Assembly: GCA_020882975.1 (NCBI GenBank) | Contig: JAHRFD010000001.1 | Span: 432,388-496,387, forward strand | Reading direction: 5' to 3' | Length of the DNA stretch: 64,000 nucleotides | Origin: Microcoleus sp. EPA2 | GTDB lineage: Bacteria; Cyanobacteriota; Cyanobacteriia; Cyanobacteriales; Microcoleaceae | Part shown: piece by piece, positions 35,745-44,662 of the stretch | Position numbering within the stretch: position 1 is the first letter of the stretch | Layout: the number at the start of each line of letters is the position of its first letter | Position numbers and translations under genes: made by a program | Notes under the pieces: generated by a model | The model's database searches: none | The model's input: the letters and a program-made list of their open reading frames with translations, nothing else | Told to the model about the DNA's origin: nothing

Positions 35745-36389
35745 TTACTGATTAATTTTTTTTAGTCGATCGAACAAATCGGCAACTTTTGTCAAATCTT
35801 TATCTCCGGGGGCTATTTCTACGCCGCTAGAAAGGTCAATACCGCTAAAATTATTACCTGCAAAACTGCCGATCGCATTTAATACATTATCCGGCCTCAA
35901 ACCCCCAGCCAGCAACCAAGGACAGCTTGGTCGAAACTCTGCTAACATTTTCCAGTCGAGGGTTTTGCCAGTACCGCCTAGTTGGTCGGGATGGTAAGCA
36001 TCCAGCAGTAAAGTATCCACATGAATAGCATACATATTTGCCATGTCTAAAGTTTCAGGAGTCTTAACTCTCAGGGCTTTGATAATTTCAATTTTGGGTA
36101 ATAATTCCCGCAGTCGATCGCCATATTCCGCTGTTTCATCTCCGTGTAACTGCACCCCTGTTAAATTAGATTGAGCAACTACTTGACATATATTTTCGAT
36201 TGTGCTATTTGCAAACACACCGATGCGATCGACTGTTGCGGGCAAGTGCTCAACAATTAGACGAATAGTTTCGGGGCTGACATAGCGGGGGGAAGCGGGA
36301 ACGCAAATAAACCCCAAAGCCTGGGCTCCCAAACCGGCGATCGTCATACCCTGCTCTATTTTCGTGATTCCGCAAATTTTCACCCGCAC
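35745..36389 (-). CDS. trpF: Phosphoribosylanthranilate isomerase
   Basis: About 214 residues from the GTG at 36389 ([14 protein letters not shown]), which has AAGGGAG nine bases upstream; the ATG at 36431 would add 14 atypical residues. VKICGIT is the family N-terminus with the catalytic Cys; GVQLHGDET carries the phosphate-side strand, [20 protein letters not shown] has the catalytic Asp and Gly-rich loop, and [11 protein letters not shown] and GIDLSSGVE complete the barrel. TrpF isomerises N-(5-phosphoribosyl)anthranilate in tryptophan synthesis. It is divergent from psaK. Confidence 0.95.
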   Translation of the reverse strand: MRVKICGITKIEQGMTIAGLGAQALGFICVPASPRYVSPETIRLIVEHLPATVDRIGVFANSTIENICQVVAQSNLTGVQLHGDETAEYGDRLRELLPKIEIIKALRVKTPETLDMANMYAIHVDTLLLDAYHPDQLGGTGKTLDWKMLAEFRPSCPWLLAGGLRPDNVLNAIGSFAGNNFSGIDLSSGVEIAPGDKDLTKVADLFDRLKKINQ

Positions 36390-36523
36390 TTCTGCTTCTC
36401 CCTTGCCAATTTGTATCAAAATATCAATCAATTGTTAACTATTAAAACAAATCTTAGTTTAAGGCAAAACACTTTTTATAATTTGATAGCTGAATTTATC
36501 TGTGAGACCGGGAGCATAATAAC

Positions 36524-36808
36524 GTGATTTACTCATCTTTACTGTTAGTAGCACAATCGACCATTCCCTCAACACCGGAGTGGTCGCCAATGGTAGCACT
36601 GACAATGATCTTGTGCAACTTACTGGCGATCGCGATCGGCTACTACGGCATAAACAAAAAAAACCGAGGCAAAGGCCCAGCTTTACCCCTTGTCATGCCT
36701 GGAATGTTCAAAGGCTTTGGCATACCAGAATTGTTAGCAACAACCAGCCTCGGCCACTTACTCGGAGCTGGAGTAATCTTGGGCTTAGGAAACGCGGGAG
36801 TTCTCTAA
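36524..36808 (+). CDS. psaK: Photosystem I reaction centre subunit PsaK
   Basis: 94 residues from a GTG start with GGGAG upstream. Two transmembrane helices flank a basic loop: MVALTMILCNLLAIAIGYYG, then NKKNRGKGPALP, then GIPELLATTSLGHLLGAGVI. PEWSPMVALTMILCN and FGIPELLATTSLGHLLGAG are PsaK signatures. PsaK lies at the edge of PSI in the thylakoid membrane and binds antenna chlorophyll; it is involved in phycobilisome-PSI energy transfer. Cyanobacteria often have two psaK genes; only one is in this window. Confidence 0.96.
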   Translation: MIYSSLLLVAQSTIPSTPEWSPMVALTMILCNLLAIAIGYYGINKKNRGKGPALPLVMPGMFKGFGIPELLATTSLGHLLGAGVILGLGNAGVL

Positions 36809-36814
36809 AAAAAA

Positions 36815-36867
36815 GGAAAGGAGAACGGAGGATATAATAATAGAAACTCTTCCTTATTCTCCTTTCC
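36815..36867. other. 11-bp inverted repeat between psaK and the site-2 protease gene
   Basis: GGAAAGGAGAA (36815-36825) and TTCTCCTTTCC (36857-36867) pair perfectly across a 31-bp AT-rich loop. The 5' arm follows the psaK stop by 6 bases and the 3' arm ends 12 bases before the protease ATG. It may end psaK transcription or act in the leader of the next gene. Confidence 0.6.
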
Positions 36868-36879
36868 CAGGAAAACTTC

Positions 36880-38076
36880 ATGCAGACAGGTTGGCGAGTC
36901 GGCTCCTTATTTGGCATCCCGCTGTTTTTAGATTACTCGTGGTTTATCATCTTAGCCCTAGCAACCCGCGCCTATGCTAGCAGTTACAGTGTGTGGGGGC
37001 CAGCCTTGGCATGGAGTGCCGGATTAGCGGTAGCTTTGATGCTGTTTGGTTCCGTACTGCTGCACGAATTGGGACACAGCTTGGCGGCCATGTCCCAAGG
37101 CATTAAAGTTAATTCTATTACCCTATTCTTATTTGGTGGAGTTGCCTCCATCGACTCAGAATCAAAAACTCCCGCTCAAGCTTTTCAAGTAGCCATCGCC
37201 GGCCCTCTCGTCAGCTTCGGACTGTTTTTAATCCTTGGTTTAGGTTCTCAAGTTTTGCCACGAACAAATTTGTTAGCCATAGTCACAGAAAGGGTAGCAG
37301 AAATTAATCTAGTTTTGGGATTATTTAACTTAATTCCGGGTTTGCCACTAGACGGAGGACAGGTTTTAAAAGCAGCAATTTGGCAAATGACTGGTTCTCG
37401 ATTTACTGGTGTTCGCTGGGCGGCAAAAATCGGACAAGTTTTAGGTTGGTTAGCTGTGGCTTTTGGGCTAACTTTATGCTTCCTAGCACGGGAGTATGGC
37501 GGCTTGTGGATGGCACTAATCGGCGGGTTTGCCATCCGCAATGCGAAGGCTTACAGCCGTTTTGTTTCCTTGCAAGAAGCCTTGGTAAAAACTAAAGCGG
37601 CTGAGGTTATGAGTCATGAATTTCGAGTAGTTGATGCAAATTCAACCTTGCGAGAATTTGCCGATCGATATTTGTTAGAAGTAAATCCATTGCCATTTTA
37701 CGTTGCAGCAGCCAATGGACGGGATTTAGGTTTAGTGTCGATCGACGATATCCGCTTCACAGAACGCAGTCAGTGGCAAATTCAGACTCTGCACAACATT
37801 TTGAAACCCCTGGAAAAAAACCCCACAGTCTCCGAAAAGGCATCCCTAGCCGAAGTAATTAACACTATGGAATTCCGTCAACTGCCCCGCATCATCGTCC
37901 TCTCGCCCATCGGTTCAGTAGTGGGGACGATCGATCGCGGTGACGTGATAAAAGTTTTGGCAAAACACCTCAAACCCAGCATTTCCGAAGCCGAAATCAA
38001 GCGCTGCAAAGCCGAAAATAGCTATCCCCAGGGATTGCAATTAAGTGCGATCGCCAAAACCGCACAGGATAACTAA
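36880..38076 (+). CDS. Site-2 (M50) zinc metalloprotease with C-terminal CBS domains
   Basis: 398 residues. LHELGHSLAA holds the zinc-binding HExxH (His62, Glu63, His66) and NLIPGLPLDGGQVL the third ligand (Asp158). Six hydrophobic segments make up the N-terminal half. From about residue 240 two CBS motifs follow (AAEVMSHEFRVVDANSTLRE and VSEKASLAEVINTMEFRQLP), which in relatives sense adenine nucleotides. Such proteases cut membrane-bound anti-sigma factors or signal peptides; the target is unknown. ATG start. Confidence 0.92.
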   Translation: MQTGWRVGSLFGIPLFLDYSWFIILALATRAYASSYSVWGPALAWSAGLAVALMLFGSVLLHELGHSLAAMSQGIKVNSITLFLFGGVASIDSESKTPAQAFQVAIAGPLVSFGLFLILGLGSQVLPRTNLLAIVTERVAEINLVLGLFNLIPGLPLDGGQVLKAAIWQMTGSRFTGVRWAAKIGQVLGWLAVAFGLTLCFLAREYGGLWMALIGGFAIRNAKAYSRFVSLQEALVKTKAAEVMSHEFRVVDANSTLREFADRYLLEVNPLPFYVAAANGRDLGLVSIDDIRFTERSQWQIQTLHNILKPLEKNPTVSEKASLAEVINTMEFRQLPRIIVLSPIGSVVGTIDRGDVIKVLAKHLKPSISEAEIKRCKAENSYPQGLQLSAIAKTAQDN

Positions 38077-38154
38077 AAATTGGGCATGAATCAGGGGCAT
38101 TTATGAAAAATCAAGATGTGGTGCAATTTTTCAAGGAGAGTTGAAAAAAATATT

Positions 38155-40110
38155 ATGCCCCAAATTTTGCAGCAATTTCATCATCAGTTGAAGCAGAGAG
38201 ATTGGAGTTGGAAAAAGTTAACTAATTCCTGCTCCTTCGCTGACTTCAAACCTCTGATTATTACCTGCATAGCCGTTACAGCAAGCCTAGGGGCAGTCAG
38301 GCAATTAGGTTGGTTACAGCCATGGGAATTAAATGCTTTCGACCTCATGGTTCAGTTGCGTCCTGATGCAGGTGTGGACTCCCGCTTGCTGGTAGTAACA
38401 ATCACCGAAAAAGACATTAATAATATTGGCAAATGGCCAATTACCGACCGCACTTTAGCCAAAGCGATCGCCGAAATATCCCGTTTTAAACCTACAGCTA
38501 TTGGGATAGATCTAATTCGCAATACTCCCTACGAACCCGGAAATGCCGAATTAGTAACTCAACTAAAAAACCCGAAAGTAATCCCAATTACCTTCATAGG
38601 TAACTCCAAGTACGATCGAGCACCACCACCTCCTAACATACCCGAAAATCGGGTAGGCTTTAATGATTTAGTTATCGATCCAGACGGTAGAGTGCGTCGT
38701 AATTTGATGTTTGCTGGCGATGGTGAAAAAACACTAAATTCATTGTCAATGCAGCTAGCATTTGCTTATTTTAAAAGTAAAAATATTGAGGGTAAGCTCA
38801 CCGAAAAAAATGAAATTCAGGTCGGTAAAACAGTATTTTCTAAGTTAGAAACTAACTCAGGAGGTTATCAGAACATTGATGCCCAAGGCTATCAAGTAGT
38901 GCTTAATTACCGCTCGGCTGAAAAAATAGCAAATACCGTGACACTAACTGAGGTATTGGCAGGCAAAGTTGACCCCAAATTAGTGACAGGTAAAATAGTC
39001 CTTATCGGCGTGACAGCCTTAACCGTAAAAGATATCTTTTACACTCCTTACAGCGCTACTGCTAGTGGAAATCGCCGGATGCCAGGGGTATTAATTCATG
39101 CCACGGCGACTAGCCAAATACTCAGTGCTGTTTTAGACGGTAAAGGGCTATTTTGGTATTGGGATGAATGGCAAGAAATATGCTGGATTGTGGGTTGGGG
39201 GGCTGTCGGTGCTTGTTTGGCTTGGCGGCTGGAAAATGCCATGAGTTTTATCGGAAGCGCGATCGCAGCTTGCGGCTCGTTATTCGGATTCACATTTTGG
39301 CTATTTATGCAACAGGGATGGATACCTCTGGTGGCGCCTAGTCTGGCACTTTTAATCACCGCAGGAGTCATAGTCACCTATAAGTACGAGCAGTCGAAGC
39401 AACAGCAAGGGATTGTCATGAAATTATTAGGACAACAAACTTCACCTGCGATCGCCAATGCTCTTTGGAAAGAGCGCGTCCATTTACTCGAATCTGGTTT
39501 ATTACCAGGCCAAAAAGTTATTGCTACTATCATCCTCACCGACTTACAGGGTTTTAGTACAATCTCGGAAAAACTACCACCAGAAGTGGTAATGAGTTGG
39601 TTAAATGAGTATTTATCCGCCATGGCCCAAGAAGTCCAAGCACATCAAGGTGTGATTAATAAATTTACCGGAGATGGAATGCTGGCAGTATTTGGTGTAC
39701 CGATTCCCCGCACAACTCCCGAAGAAATTGCCAAAGATGCTAGCCTCGCCGTCTCTTGCGCCCTAGCCATCAGTTCTCGTTTACCACAAATGAATCAAAA
39801 TTGGCTCGATCGGGGTTTACCGTCAGCAAAAATGCGAGTAGGCATCTTTACAGGGCCTGTGATGGTAGGTAGTTTGGGAGGTACAACCCGTTTAGAATAT
39901 GGAGTGATCGGCGACAGCGTAAATATTGCCTCTCGGCTGGAAAGTTGCGAAAAGGATCGACAAGAAGACACTTGCCGAATATTGATTGCAGAAGAAACCT
40001 TGCTGCATCTGTCAGATAAATTTGAAGTAGAATCTTGGGGACCATTACCCTTGAAAGGTAGGGAACAAAAAGTTAATGTATACCGAGTTTTGGGAACAAA
40101 AAAAAAATAA
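38155..40110 (+). CDS. CHASE2 domain adenylate/guanylate cyclase
   Basis: About 651 residues from ATG 38155; an in-frame ATG at 38116 has less support. A first transmembrane segment (about 30-60) is followed by an extracytoplasmic CHASE2 sensor (about 60-320; WELNAFDLMVQLRPDAGVDS, PGVLIHATATSQIL), then two or three transmembrane segments, a short linker, and a class III cyclase domain (about 440-645). ILTDLQGFSTISEKLPPEVV and NKFTGDGMLAVFG provide the two metal-binding Asp residues, and TRLEYGVIGDSVNIASRLES the transition-state region. It should make cAMP (or cGMP) in response to an outside signal. The DUF928 gene begins 27 bp later. Confidence 0.93.
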   Translation: MPQILQQFHHQLKQRDWSWKKLTNSCSFADFKPLIITCIAVTASLGAVRQLGWLQPWELNAFDLMVQLRPDAGVDSRLLVVTITEKDINNIGKWPITDRTLAKAIAEISRFKPTAIGIDLIRNTPYEPGNAELVTQLKNPKVIPITFIGNSKYDRAPPPPNIPENRVGFNDLVIDPDGRVRRNLMFAGDGEKTLNSLSMQLAFAYFKSKNIEGKLTEKNEIQVGKTVFSKLETNSGGYQNIDAQGYQVVLNYRSAEKIANTVTLTEVLAGKVDPKLVTGKIVLIGVTALTVKDIFYTPYSATASGNRRMPGVLIHATATSQILSAVLDGKGLFWYWDEWQEICWIVGWGAVGACLAWRLENAMSFIGSAIAACGSLFGFTFWLFMQQGWIPLVAPSLALLITAGVIVTYKYEQSKQQQGIVMKLLGQQTSPAIANALWKERVHLLESGLLPGQKVIATIILTDLQGFSTISEKLPPEVVMSWLNEYLSAMAQEVQAHQGVINKFTGDGMLAVFGVPIPRTTPEEIAKDASLAVSCALAISSRLPQMNQNWLDRGLPSAKMRVGIFTGPVMVGSLGGTTRLEYGVIGDSVNIASRLESCEKDRQEDTCRILIAEETLLHLSDKFEVESWGPLPLKGREQKVNVYRVLGTKKK

Positions 40111-40137
40111 AAGGACAGCATCTATCCCTAAAAAATC

Positions 40138-41001
40138 ATGAATCCAATGAAAAGATTTACTAAGTTTCTCTTCAATCTCACATCCGTTAGCTCCATCCTA
40201 TTGATAGCCACACTTGTTGATGTTTCCCAATTCGCAGTGATGGGGCAGGTATCTCCAAATATAAATGGGAAACCAGGGACTGAACCGGGAGGACCGCGCT
40301 TGGCTCCCCCCACTCCAGGGAAACCAGGGACTGAACCGGGAGGACCGCGGTTCGTTCAACCTACTGACGATGCGGTATCCGGCGATGGACCAAGAGTAAC
40401 CCGCACAGCAGGTTCATGTATCAAGGGTAAGATAGACCTCACTGCCTTAGTACCAGAAAATAAAATCGCACGAACTGTCTCAGAATATCCTGTATTCTTT
40501 TTCTACTTACCTCAAACAGATGCACCACAAGCCGAGTTTGTCCTGCAAGATGAAAACGGGAAACAGATTTATCAAACTACCCTAAAAATCAACAATTCAT
40601 CAGGGGTAACAGGTGTGAGTATTCCCACCAATGGCAATATGTCGCCCTTGCAAGTAGGCAAAAATTACCGTTGGTTTGTGGCATTGATTTGCGACGCTCA
40701 AGACAGATCTGCTGATATATCCGAACAAGGTATTTTGCGTCGAGTTGAACTCAGTGCAGATATCCGCAGTAAGTTAGAGAAGGCTGATGTGCGAGAAAAA
40801 ACCTTTATTTATGCTCAGAATGGGATTTGGCAAGATGCCCTGAGCACTTTAGCAGCCGCTCGCCTTGCTAATCCCAAGGATGCCCAACTAACTGTGGATT
40901 GGGCTAGCTTGTTAGATTCAGTAAAATTGGGCGAAATCGCTCCAGAGCCGCTCGTGGAAATCGCTCCAGAGCCTAGCACTCCAATCGAGCCACAGCCATA
41001 G
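40138..41001 (+). CDS. DUF928 domain exported protein
   Basis: 287 residues with a signal peptide (LFNLTSVSSILLIATLVDVS). A 17-residue segment of the KPGTEPGGPR type is directly duplicated near residues 44-72. The DUF928 core then follows: LTALVPENKIARTVSEYPVF, FFYLPQTDAPQAEFVLQDEN, KQIYQTTLKI and NYRWFVALICDAQDRSADIS, plus a helical C-terminal part (YAQNGIWQDALSTLAAARLA). Function is unknown, though DUF928 genes are frequent beside CHASE2 or CHAT genes in cyanobacteria (from memory). Likely one operon with the preceding cyclase. The C-terminus has an APEPLVEIAPEPSTPIEPQP repeat. Confidence 0.87.
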   Translation: MNPMKRFTKFLFNLTSVSSILLIATLVDVSQFAVMGQVSPNINGKPGTEPGGPRLAPPTPGKPGTEPGGPRFVQPTDDAVSGDGPRVTRTAGSCIKGKIDLTALVPENKIARTVSEYPVFFFYLPQTDAPQAEFVLQDENGKQIYQTTLKINNSSGVTGVSIPTNGNMSPLQVGKNYRWFVALICDAQDRSADISEQGILRRVELSADIRSKLEKADVREKTFIYAQNGIWQDALSTLAAARLANPKDAQLTVDWASLLDSVKLGEIAPEPLVEIAPEPSTPIEPQP

Positions 41002-41013
41002 TTTATTGTCCAC

Positions 41014-41135
41014 GGGTGCATCTGTGTTTTGCAAATATATTCGTAGGATGCTCTAGCATGACCGCTGTAAATCTCTGGCGCGAGCTAATAAATTGTCTGC
41101 GGTCATGCTTCGCCCTTACAAAATCGGGATGCTCC
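41014..41135. mobile_element. Palindromic repeat (GCATGACCGC...GCGGTCATGC), copy A
   Basis: Contains GGGTGCATCT, GCAAATATATTCGTAGG, AGCATGACCGCTGTAAATCT and TAATAAATTGTCTGCGGTCA-TGCTTCGCC, then ACAAAATCGGGATGCTCCC. The arms AGCATGACCGC (41055-41065) and GCGGTCATGCT (41099-41109) are inverted repeats. A second copy at 60348-60632 is interrupted by a MITE. The lipoate-ligase-like gene on the minus strand ends inside this repeat. Confidence 0.75.
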
Positions 41136-41877
41136 CTATCAGTGCAACCGGAATCGATCTAATTTCCGACCATTCCCGTTCAGAAAGTGGTTGCACTTCC
41201 AAATGTATTTCAAAACAACGACAAGCAGCCATTTTCAAAGCTTCAATAACAGTTTCCATCAAATCATTTCCCTCTTGATCTAGAGGTAATTTTATGGTAA
41301 TTAATTCCTCTCCAAAAACTTGATAAAATAAATCAAAATCCGGCAGTAAACGCATAGAACCGTGTTGCAAAATAGCATCGCCCCTGCGTAATTGGGCGCT
41401 ACCAATTAATTTATAGCCATCAGGTGTAACTAAATCTGCACCCGTCGCAGTTCCAAAACAATTAGGATTGTGAATGTAATTTCGTCCGGCTTCCCCGTAG
41501 TGCAAATCCACACCCATCGCCTTCCAACCTTCAATCAAAAACTGGCAGATATTCTGATAAGCTTCGAGACGACTCCCCGCCAATCCCGACACTACCACCG
41601 CATAAGTTAAATCTCCCTGGTGCAGCACAGCCCGCCCGCCGCTTGGTCTGCGTACTAAGTCTACAGACATTCCGCGCCAAGATAGCTGCTCCCAAAAGTC
41701 TGGCCATCGGCGTTGGTGATAGCCCAAAGAAATTGTGGCTGGTGCCCAAGTATAAAATCGTAGAGTAGGGGGAATTTTGCCAGCCAGATGCTGTTCCAGG
41801 AGCCATTGGTCGATCGCCATCTGCACCGTACCAGAAGCTTGCAGCAGCGGAATTAAACGCCAAACAGAATTAGTCAT
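41116..41877 (-). CDS. Lipoate--protein ligase A family protein
   Basis: 253 residues with a LplA/BPL fold: MAIDQWLLEQHLAGKIPPTL, YTWAPATISLGYHQ, LVRRPSGGRAVLHQGDLTYA (substrate-carboxylate loop), GVDLHYGEAGRNYIHNPNCF (Cys-bearing) and DGYKLIGSAQLRRGDAILQH with the conserved Lys of the family. It should transfer lipoyl or octanoyl groups to E2/H-protein lysines; ligase versus octanoyltransferase cannot be decided. The last codons (GSIPIL-stop) are formed by the end of the dispersed palindromic repeat. Confidence 0.83.
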   Translation of the reverse strand: MTNSVWRLIPLLQASGTVQMAIDQWLLEQHLAGKIPPTLRFYTWAPATISLGYHQRRWPDFWEQLSWRGMSVDLVRRPSGGRAVLHQGDLTYAVVVSGLAGSRLEAYQNICQFLIEGWKAMGVDLHYGEAGRNYIHNPNCFGTATGADLVTPDGYKLIGSAQLRRGDAILQHGSMRLLPDFDLFYQVFGEELITIKLPLDQEGNDLMETVIEALKMAACRCFEIHLEVQPLSEREWSEIRSIPVALIGSIPIL

Positions 41878-42022
41878 CGGTCTCCAGTCCTCAGTTTGCC
41901 TTCCATAATGGACAGGATGTTTTAAAATTGGTAATAGTCATGGGAAGCTGTGAAAGTAAGTTTGTATAAATTTCACCGATCCAATGCTGTAGCAATAAAT
42001 AGGAAAAATAATTCTTTAAACC

Positions 42023-42349
42023 ATGAGCAACAGTGTAATTGTCATTAGCGACGAAAAGTTTGAAACGGAAGTCCTGAAAGCAGAGCAGCCAGTGCTTGCC
42101 TACTTTTGGGCTGCTTGGTGTGGCCCTTGCAAACTGGTATCGCCTTCTATAGACTGGATCGCAGCCAATTACAGCGATCGGCTGAAAGTGGTTAAAATGG
42201 AAATTGACCCCAATCCAGCTACTGTCAAACAGTATAAAGTAGAAGGAGTCCCTGCTATCAGGCTGTTTAAAAATTCTGAATTAGTGATGTCTCACGAGGG
42301 AGCTATTACTAAACAAAAATTGACAGGTTTGTTAGACGCTAATTTATAA
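42023..42349 (+). CDS. Thioredoxin family protein (second copy)
   Basis: 108 residues. YFWAAWCGPCKLVSPSIDWI has the redox CxxC (Cys33 and Cys36), the cis-Pro motif is VEGVPAIRLF, and the end lacks the usual GG before KxxL (here EGAITKQKLTGLL). The buried Asp of TrxA (VDFW) is replaced by Tyr-Phe (AYFW), which is typical of non-canonical cyanobacterial thioredoxins. It should act as a disulfide reductase with narrower specificity. ATG start; no co-oriented neighbour. Confidence 0.88.
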   Translation: MSNSVIVISDEKFETEVLKAEQPVLAYFWAAWCGPCKLVSPSIDWIAANYSDRLKVVKMEIDPNPATVKQYKVEGVPAIRLFKNSELVMSHEGAITKQKLTGLLDANL

Positions 42350-42373
42350 AGTTTTGAATTGTGATAGATTTGT

Positions 42374-42445
42374 CCTTGGATGGGTGCGGGTTGATAAAAT
42401 TAGTCCTAGGTAATTATTATCGGTAAAACCCGCGACTACCCAAGG
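42374..42445. repeat. Long imperfect inverted repeat (CCTTGG...CCAAGG)
   Basis: CCTTGGATGGGTGCGGGTT (42374-42392) faces AACCCGCGACTACCCAAGG (42427-42445); the outer 6 and inner 7 bases pair perfectly. The loop carries a smaller GATAA...TTATC palindrome. Probably a dispersed hairpin element between the thioredoxin and Uma2 genes. Confidence 0.55.
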
Positions 42446-42615
42446 CAATTTACTCGTTCATCAACTTAGCAGATACCCGATTTCACAAAAGTTGTCTAGG
42501 AGCTAAAAAAACATTTTATGGCTTGTTTAAAGCCTTTTAGATGACAATATTTTTGTAAGTTTAGAAAAACTTATACAAACCTCTAGCCACGGCCCGATCG
42601 CACTTCTAAAATCTT

Positions 42616-43266
42616 ATGGTAACACTTCAGCTCAGACAGCTCGATATTCCCCTAGGACAGCGAGTGCTGCTACACGATGTTAGTTGGTCAGAATTTGAAG
42701 CAATTTTAGTAGAAATGGGCGAATATCGCTCCGCGCGCTTAGCTTATAGCCAAGGAACATTGGAGATTCGGATGCCTTTACCAGAACATGAGGTAGATAA
42801 AGAACTAATTGGTGATATGGTGAAAATATTGCTAGAAGAATTAGAAATAGATTGCGAGTGCTTTGGTTCGACGACTTTTAAACGAGAAACCCAAAAAAGC
42901 GGTGTGGAACCAGATCGGTGTTTCTATATTGAAAACCATCAGCAAATGAGAGGCAAACGGCGGGTGGATTTAACAGTAGATCCTCCTCCTGATTTGGCAA
43001 TTGAAATCGATGTAACTTCCAAAACGCAATTGGATGCTTATCAAGCTTTACAAGTTCCTGAACTGTGGCGCTATGAAAATAATCAATTGCAAATTAATGT
43101 ACTGCAAGATGGGAGATATGTTGCATTCCCAAGTAGCCCTATTTTTCCAGGATTACCAATTGTTGAAATGATAGCCGAGTTTGTAGCTCAAAGTACAATT
43201 ATAGGCAGAAGCGCGAGTTTAAGAAATTTTCGCGATCGCATTAGGCGGCTAGAAAAAATGTTGTAG
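42616..43266 (+). CDS. Uma2 family endonuclease-fold protein (DUF820)
   Basis: 216 residues. SWSEFEAILVEMGEYRSARL is the N-terminal family motif, and YSQGTLEIRMPLPEHEVDKE, VEPDRCFYIENHQQ, PPDLAIEIDVTSKTQ and YQALQVPELWRYENNQLQIN are the PD-(D/E)xK core (D and E-x-D/K motif: LAIEIDVTSK). Cyanobacteria carry many such genes; biological role unknown, perhaps transposition- or repair-related nucleases. ATG start; standing alone. Confidence 0.88.
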   Translation: MVTLQLRQLDIPLGQRVLLHDVSWSEFEAILVEMGEYRSARLAYSQGTLEIRMPLPEHEVDKELIGDMVKILLEELEIDCECFGSTTFKRETQKSGVEPDRCFYIENHQQMRGKRRVDLTVDPPPDLAIEIDVTSKTQLDAYQALQVPELWRYENNQLQINVLQDGRYVAFPSSPIFPGLPIVEMIAEFVAQSTIIGRSASLRNFRDRIRRLEKML

Positions 43267-43359
43267 AGGCAAGTTTTACCAACCATTGATTTGGGAAACA
43301 AACCCTAGAGTAAAATTGCACATACAAAAACTAAAATTACAAAATTAATTGATAAAGAT

Positions 43360-44601
43360 ATGAAATTTGCCGATCGCTTACAACCTCTACAATTTAATGT
43401 ATTTGCCGATATGGATCGGGCGAAATCTCTAGCGAGAATCGCCGGTAAAAATGTGATTGATTTGTCTCTTGGTTCTTCCGATTTGCCGACTGCTGCTCAC
43501 ATTACAGAGGCGATCGCACTTTCTCTGTCAGACTCCAGCACCCACGGCTATTTGCTGTTTAACGGGACGAAATCTTTTCGGGAAGCAGCCGCGACTTGGT
43601 ACGAACAAAAATTCGGGATTTCCGTCAATCCAGAAACCGAAGTGCTGCCTTTAATTGGTTCCCAAGAAGGCACGGCCCATTTGCCTTTAGCTATACTCAA
43701 CCCCGGAGATTTTGCTTTGTTGCTCGATCCGGGTTATCCCTCCCATGCGGGTGGTGTTTATTTGGCTGGCGGGCAAATTTATCCGATGCCGTTGTTAGCA
43801 GAAAATCAGTTTTTGCCAGTATTTGATGATATTCCCAAACCAGTGCTAGCTCAGTCGAAGATGATGGTTTTGAGTTATCCTCATAATCCGACAAGTGCGA
43901 TCGCCCCTTTAGCATTTTTTGAAAAAGCCGTCGCTTTTTGTCGGGAACACCGGCTGGTTTTGGTGCACGATTTCCCCTATGTGGATTTGGTTTTTGACGA
44001 TCGCCATTCTAGCATAGAGGCAGAGCCAAAGCAGCGGGCTTACCAGGATATTCCTGGTAACGAGGAGCATCGAAAAGTGATGGCACCGTCTATTTTTCAG
44101 GCCGATCCAGATAAAAGCGTGTCGATCGAGTTTTTTACACTCTCGAAGTCGTACAATATGGGTGGTTTTCGAGTCGGATACGCGATCGGCAATGCCCAAA
44201 TCATTGAAGCACTGCGACAGGTAAAAGCCACCGTAGATTTCAATCAATACCAAGGAATTTTGAATGGAGCGATCGCCGCTTTAACAGGCCCCCAGGACAC
44301 CGTTAAAACCAGTGTAGAAACCTTCCGACAACGGCGGGATACCTTCGTCAGTGCTTTACAAGACATTGGCTGGGAAGTGCCATTACCCCCCGCCACCATG
44401 TACGTTTGGGCGAAACTCCCAGAACCTTGGGCTTTAGATTCCGTGAAATTTTGCACTGAGTTAGTAGAAAGCACAGGAGTTGCAGCTTCCCCCGGTGCCG
44501 GCTTTGGCAAATCTGGAGAAGGCTATGTGCGATTTGCCTTAGTTGAATCACCGGAAATTTTGGCAGAAGCTGTCAGAAGAATTGCTGATTTTCTAAGTTG
44601 A
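43360..44601 (+). CDS. PLP-dependent class I/II aminotransferase
   Basis: 413 residues. DLSLGSSDLPTAAHITEAIA and GTKSFREAAATWYEQKFGIS form the N-terminal substrate region; LIGSQEGTAHLPLAILNPGD the PLP phosphate loop; SYPHNPTSAIA the Asn motif; HDFPYVDLVFDD the Asp-Tyr pair; and TLSKSYNMGGFRVGYAIGNA the Schiff-base Lys. The C-terminal GEGYVRFALVES supplies the substrate Arg. It is related to LL-diaminopimelate/succinyldiaminopimelate aminotransferases but differs from canonical DapL, so the substrate stays open. Confidence 0.85.
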   Translation: MKFADRLQPLQFNVFADMDRAKSLARIAGKNVIDLSLGSSDLPTAAHITEAIALSLSDSSTHGYLLFNGTKSFREAAATWYEQKFGISVNPETEVLPLIGSQEGTAHLPLAILNPGDFALLLDPGYPSHAGGVYLAGGQIYPMPLLAENQFLPVFDDIPKPVLAQSKMMVLSYPHNPTSAIAPLAFFEKAVAFCREHRLVLVHDFPYVDLVFDDRHSSIEAEPKQRAYQDIPGNEEHRKVMAPSIFQADPDKSVSIEFFTLSKSYNMGGFRVGYAIGNAQIIEALRQVKATVDFNQYQGILNGAIAALTGPQDTVKTSVETFRQRRDTFVSALQDIGWEVPLPPATMYVWAKLPEPWALDSVKFCTELVESTGVAASPGAGFGKSGEGYVRFALVESPEILAEAVRRIADFLS

Positions 44602-44662
44602 GATACTGCTCGGATTGAATAGGCCCTATCTTCTCTGTACCAAGTTTTTGTCCCTAGAGTGC

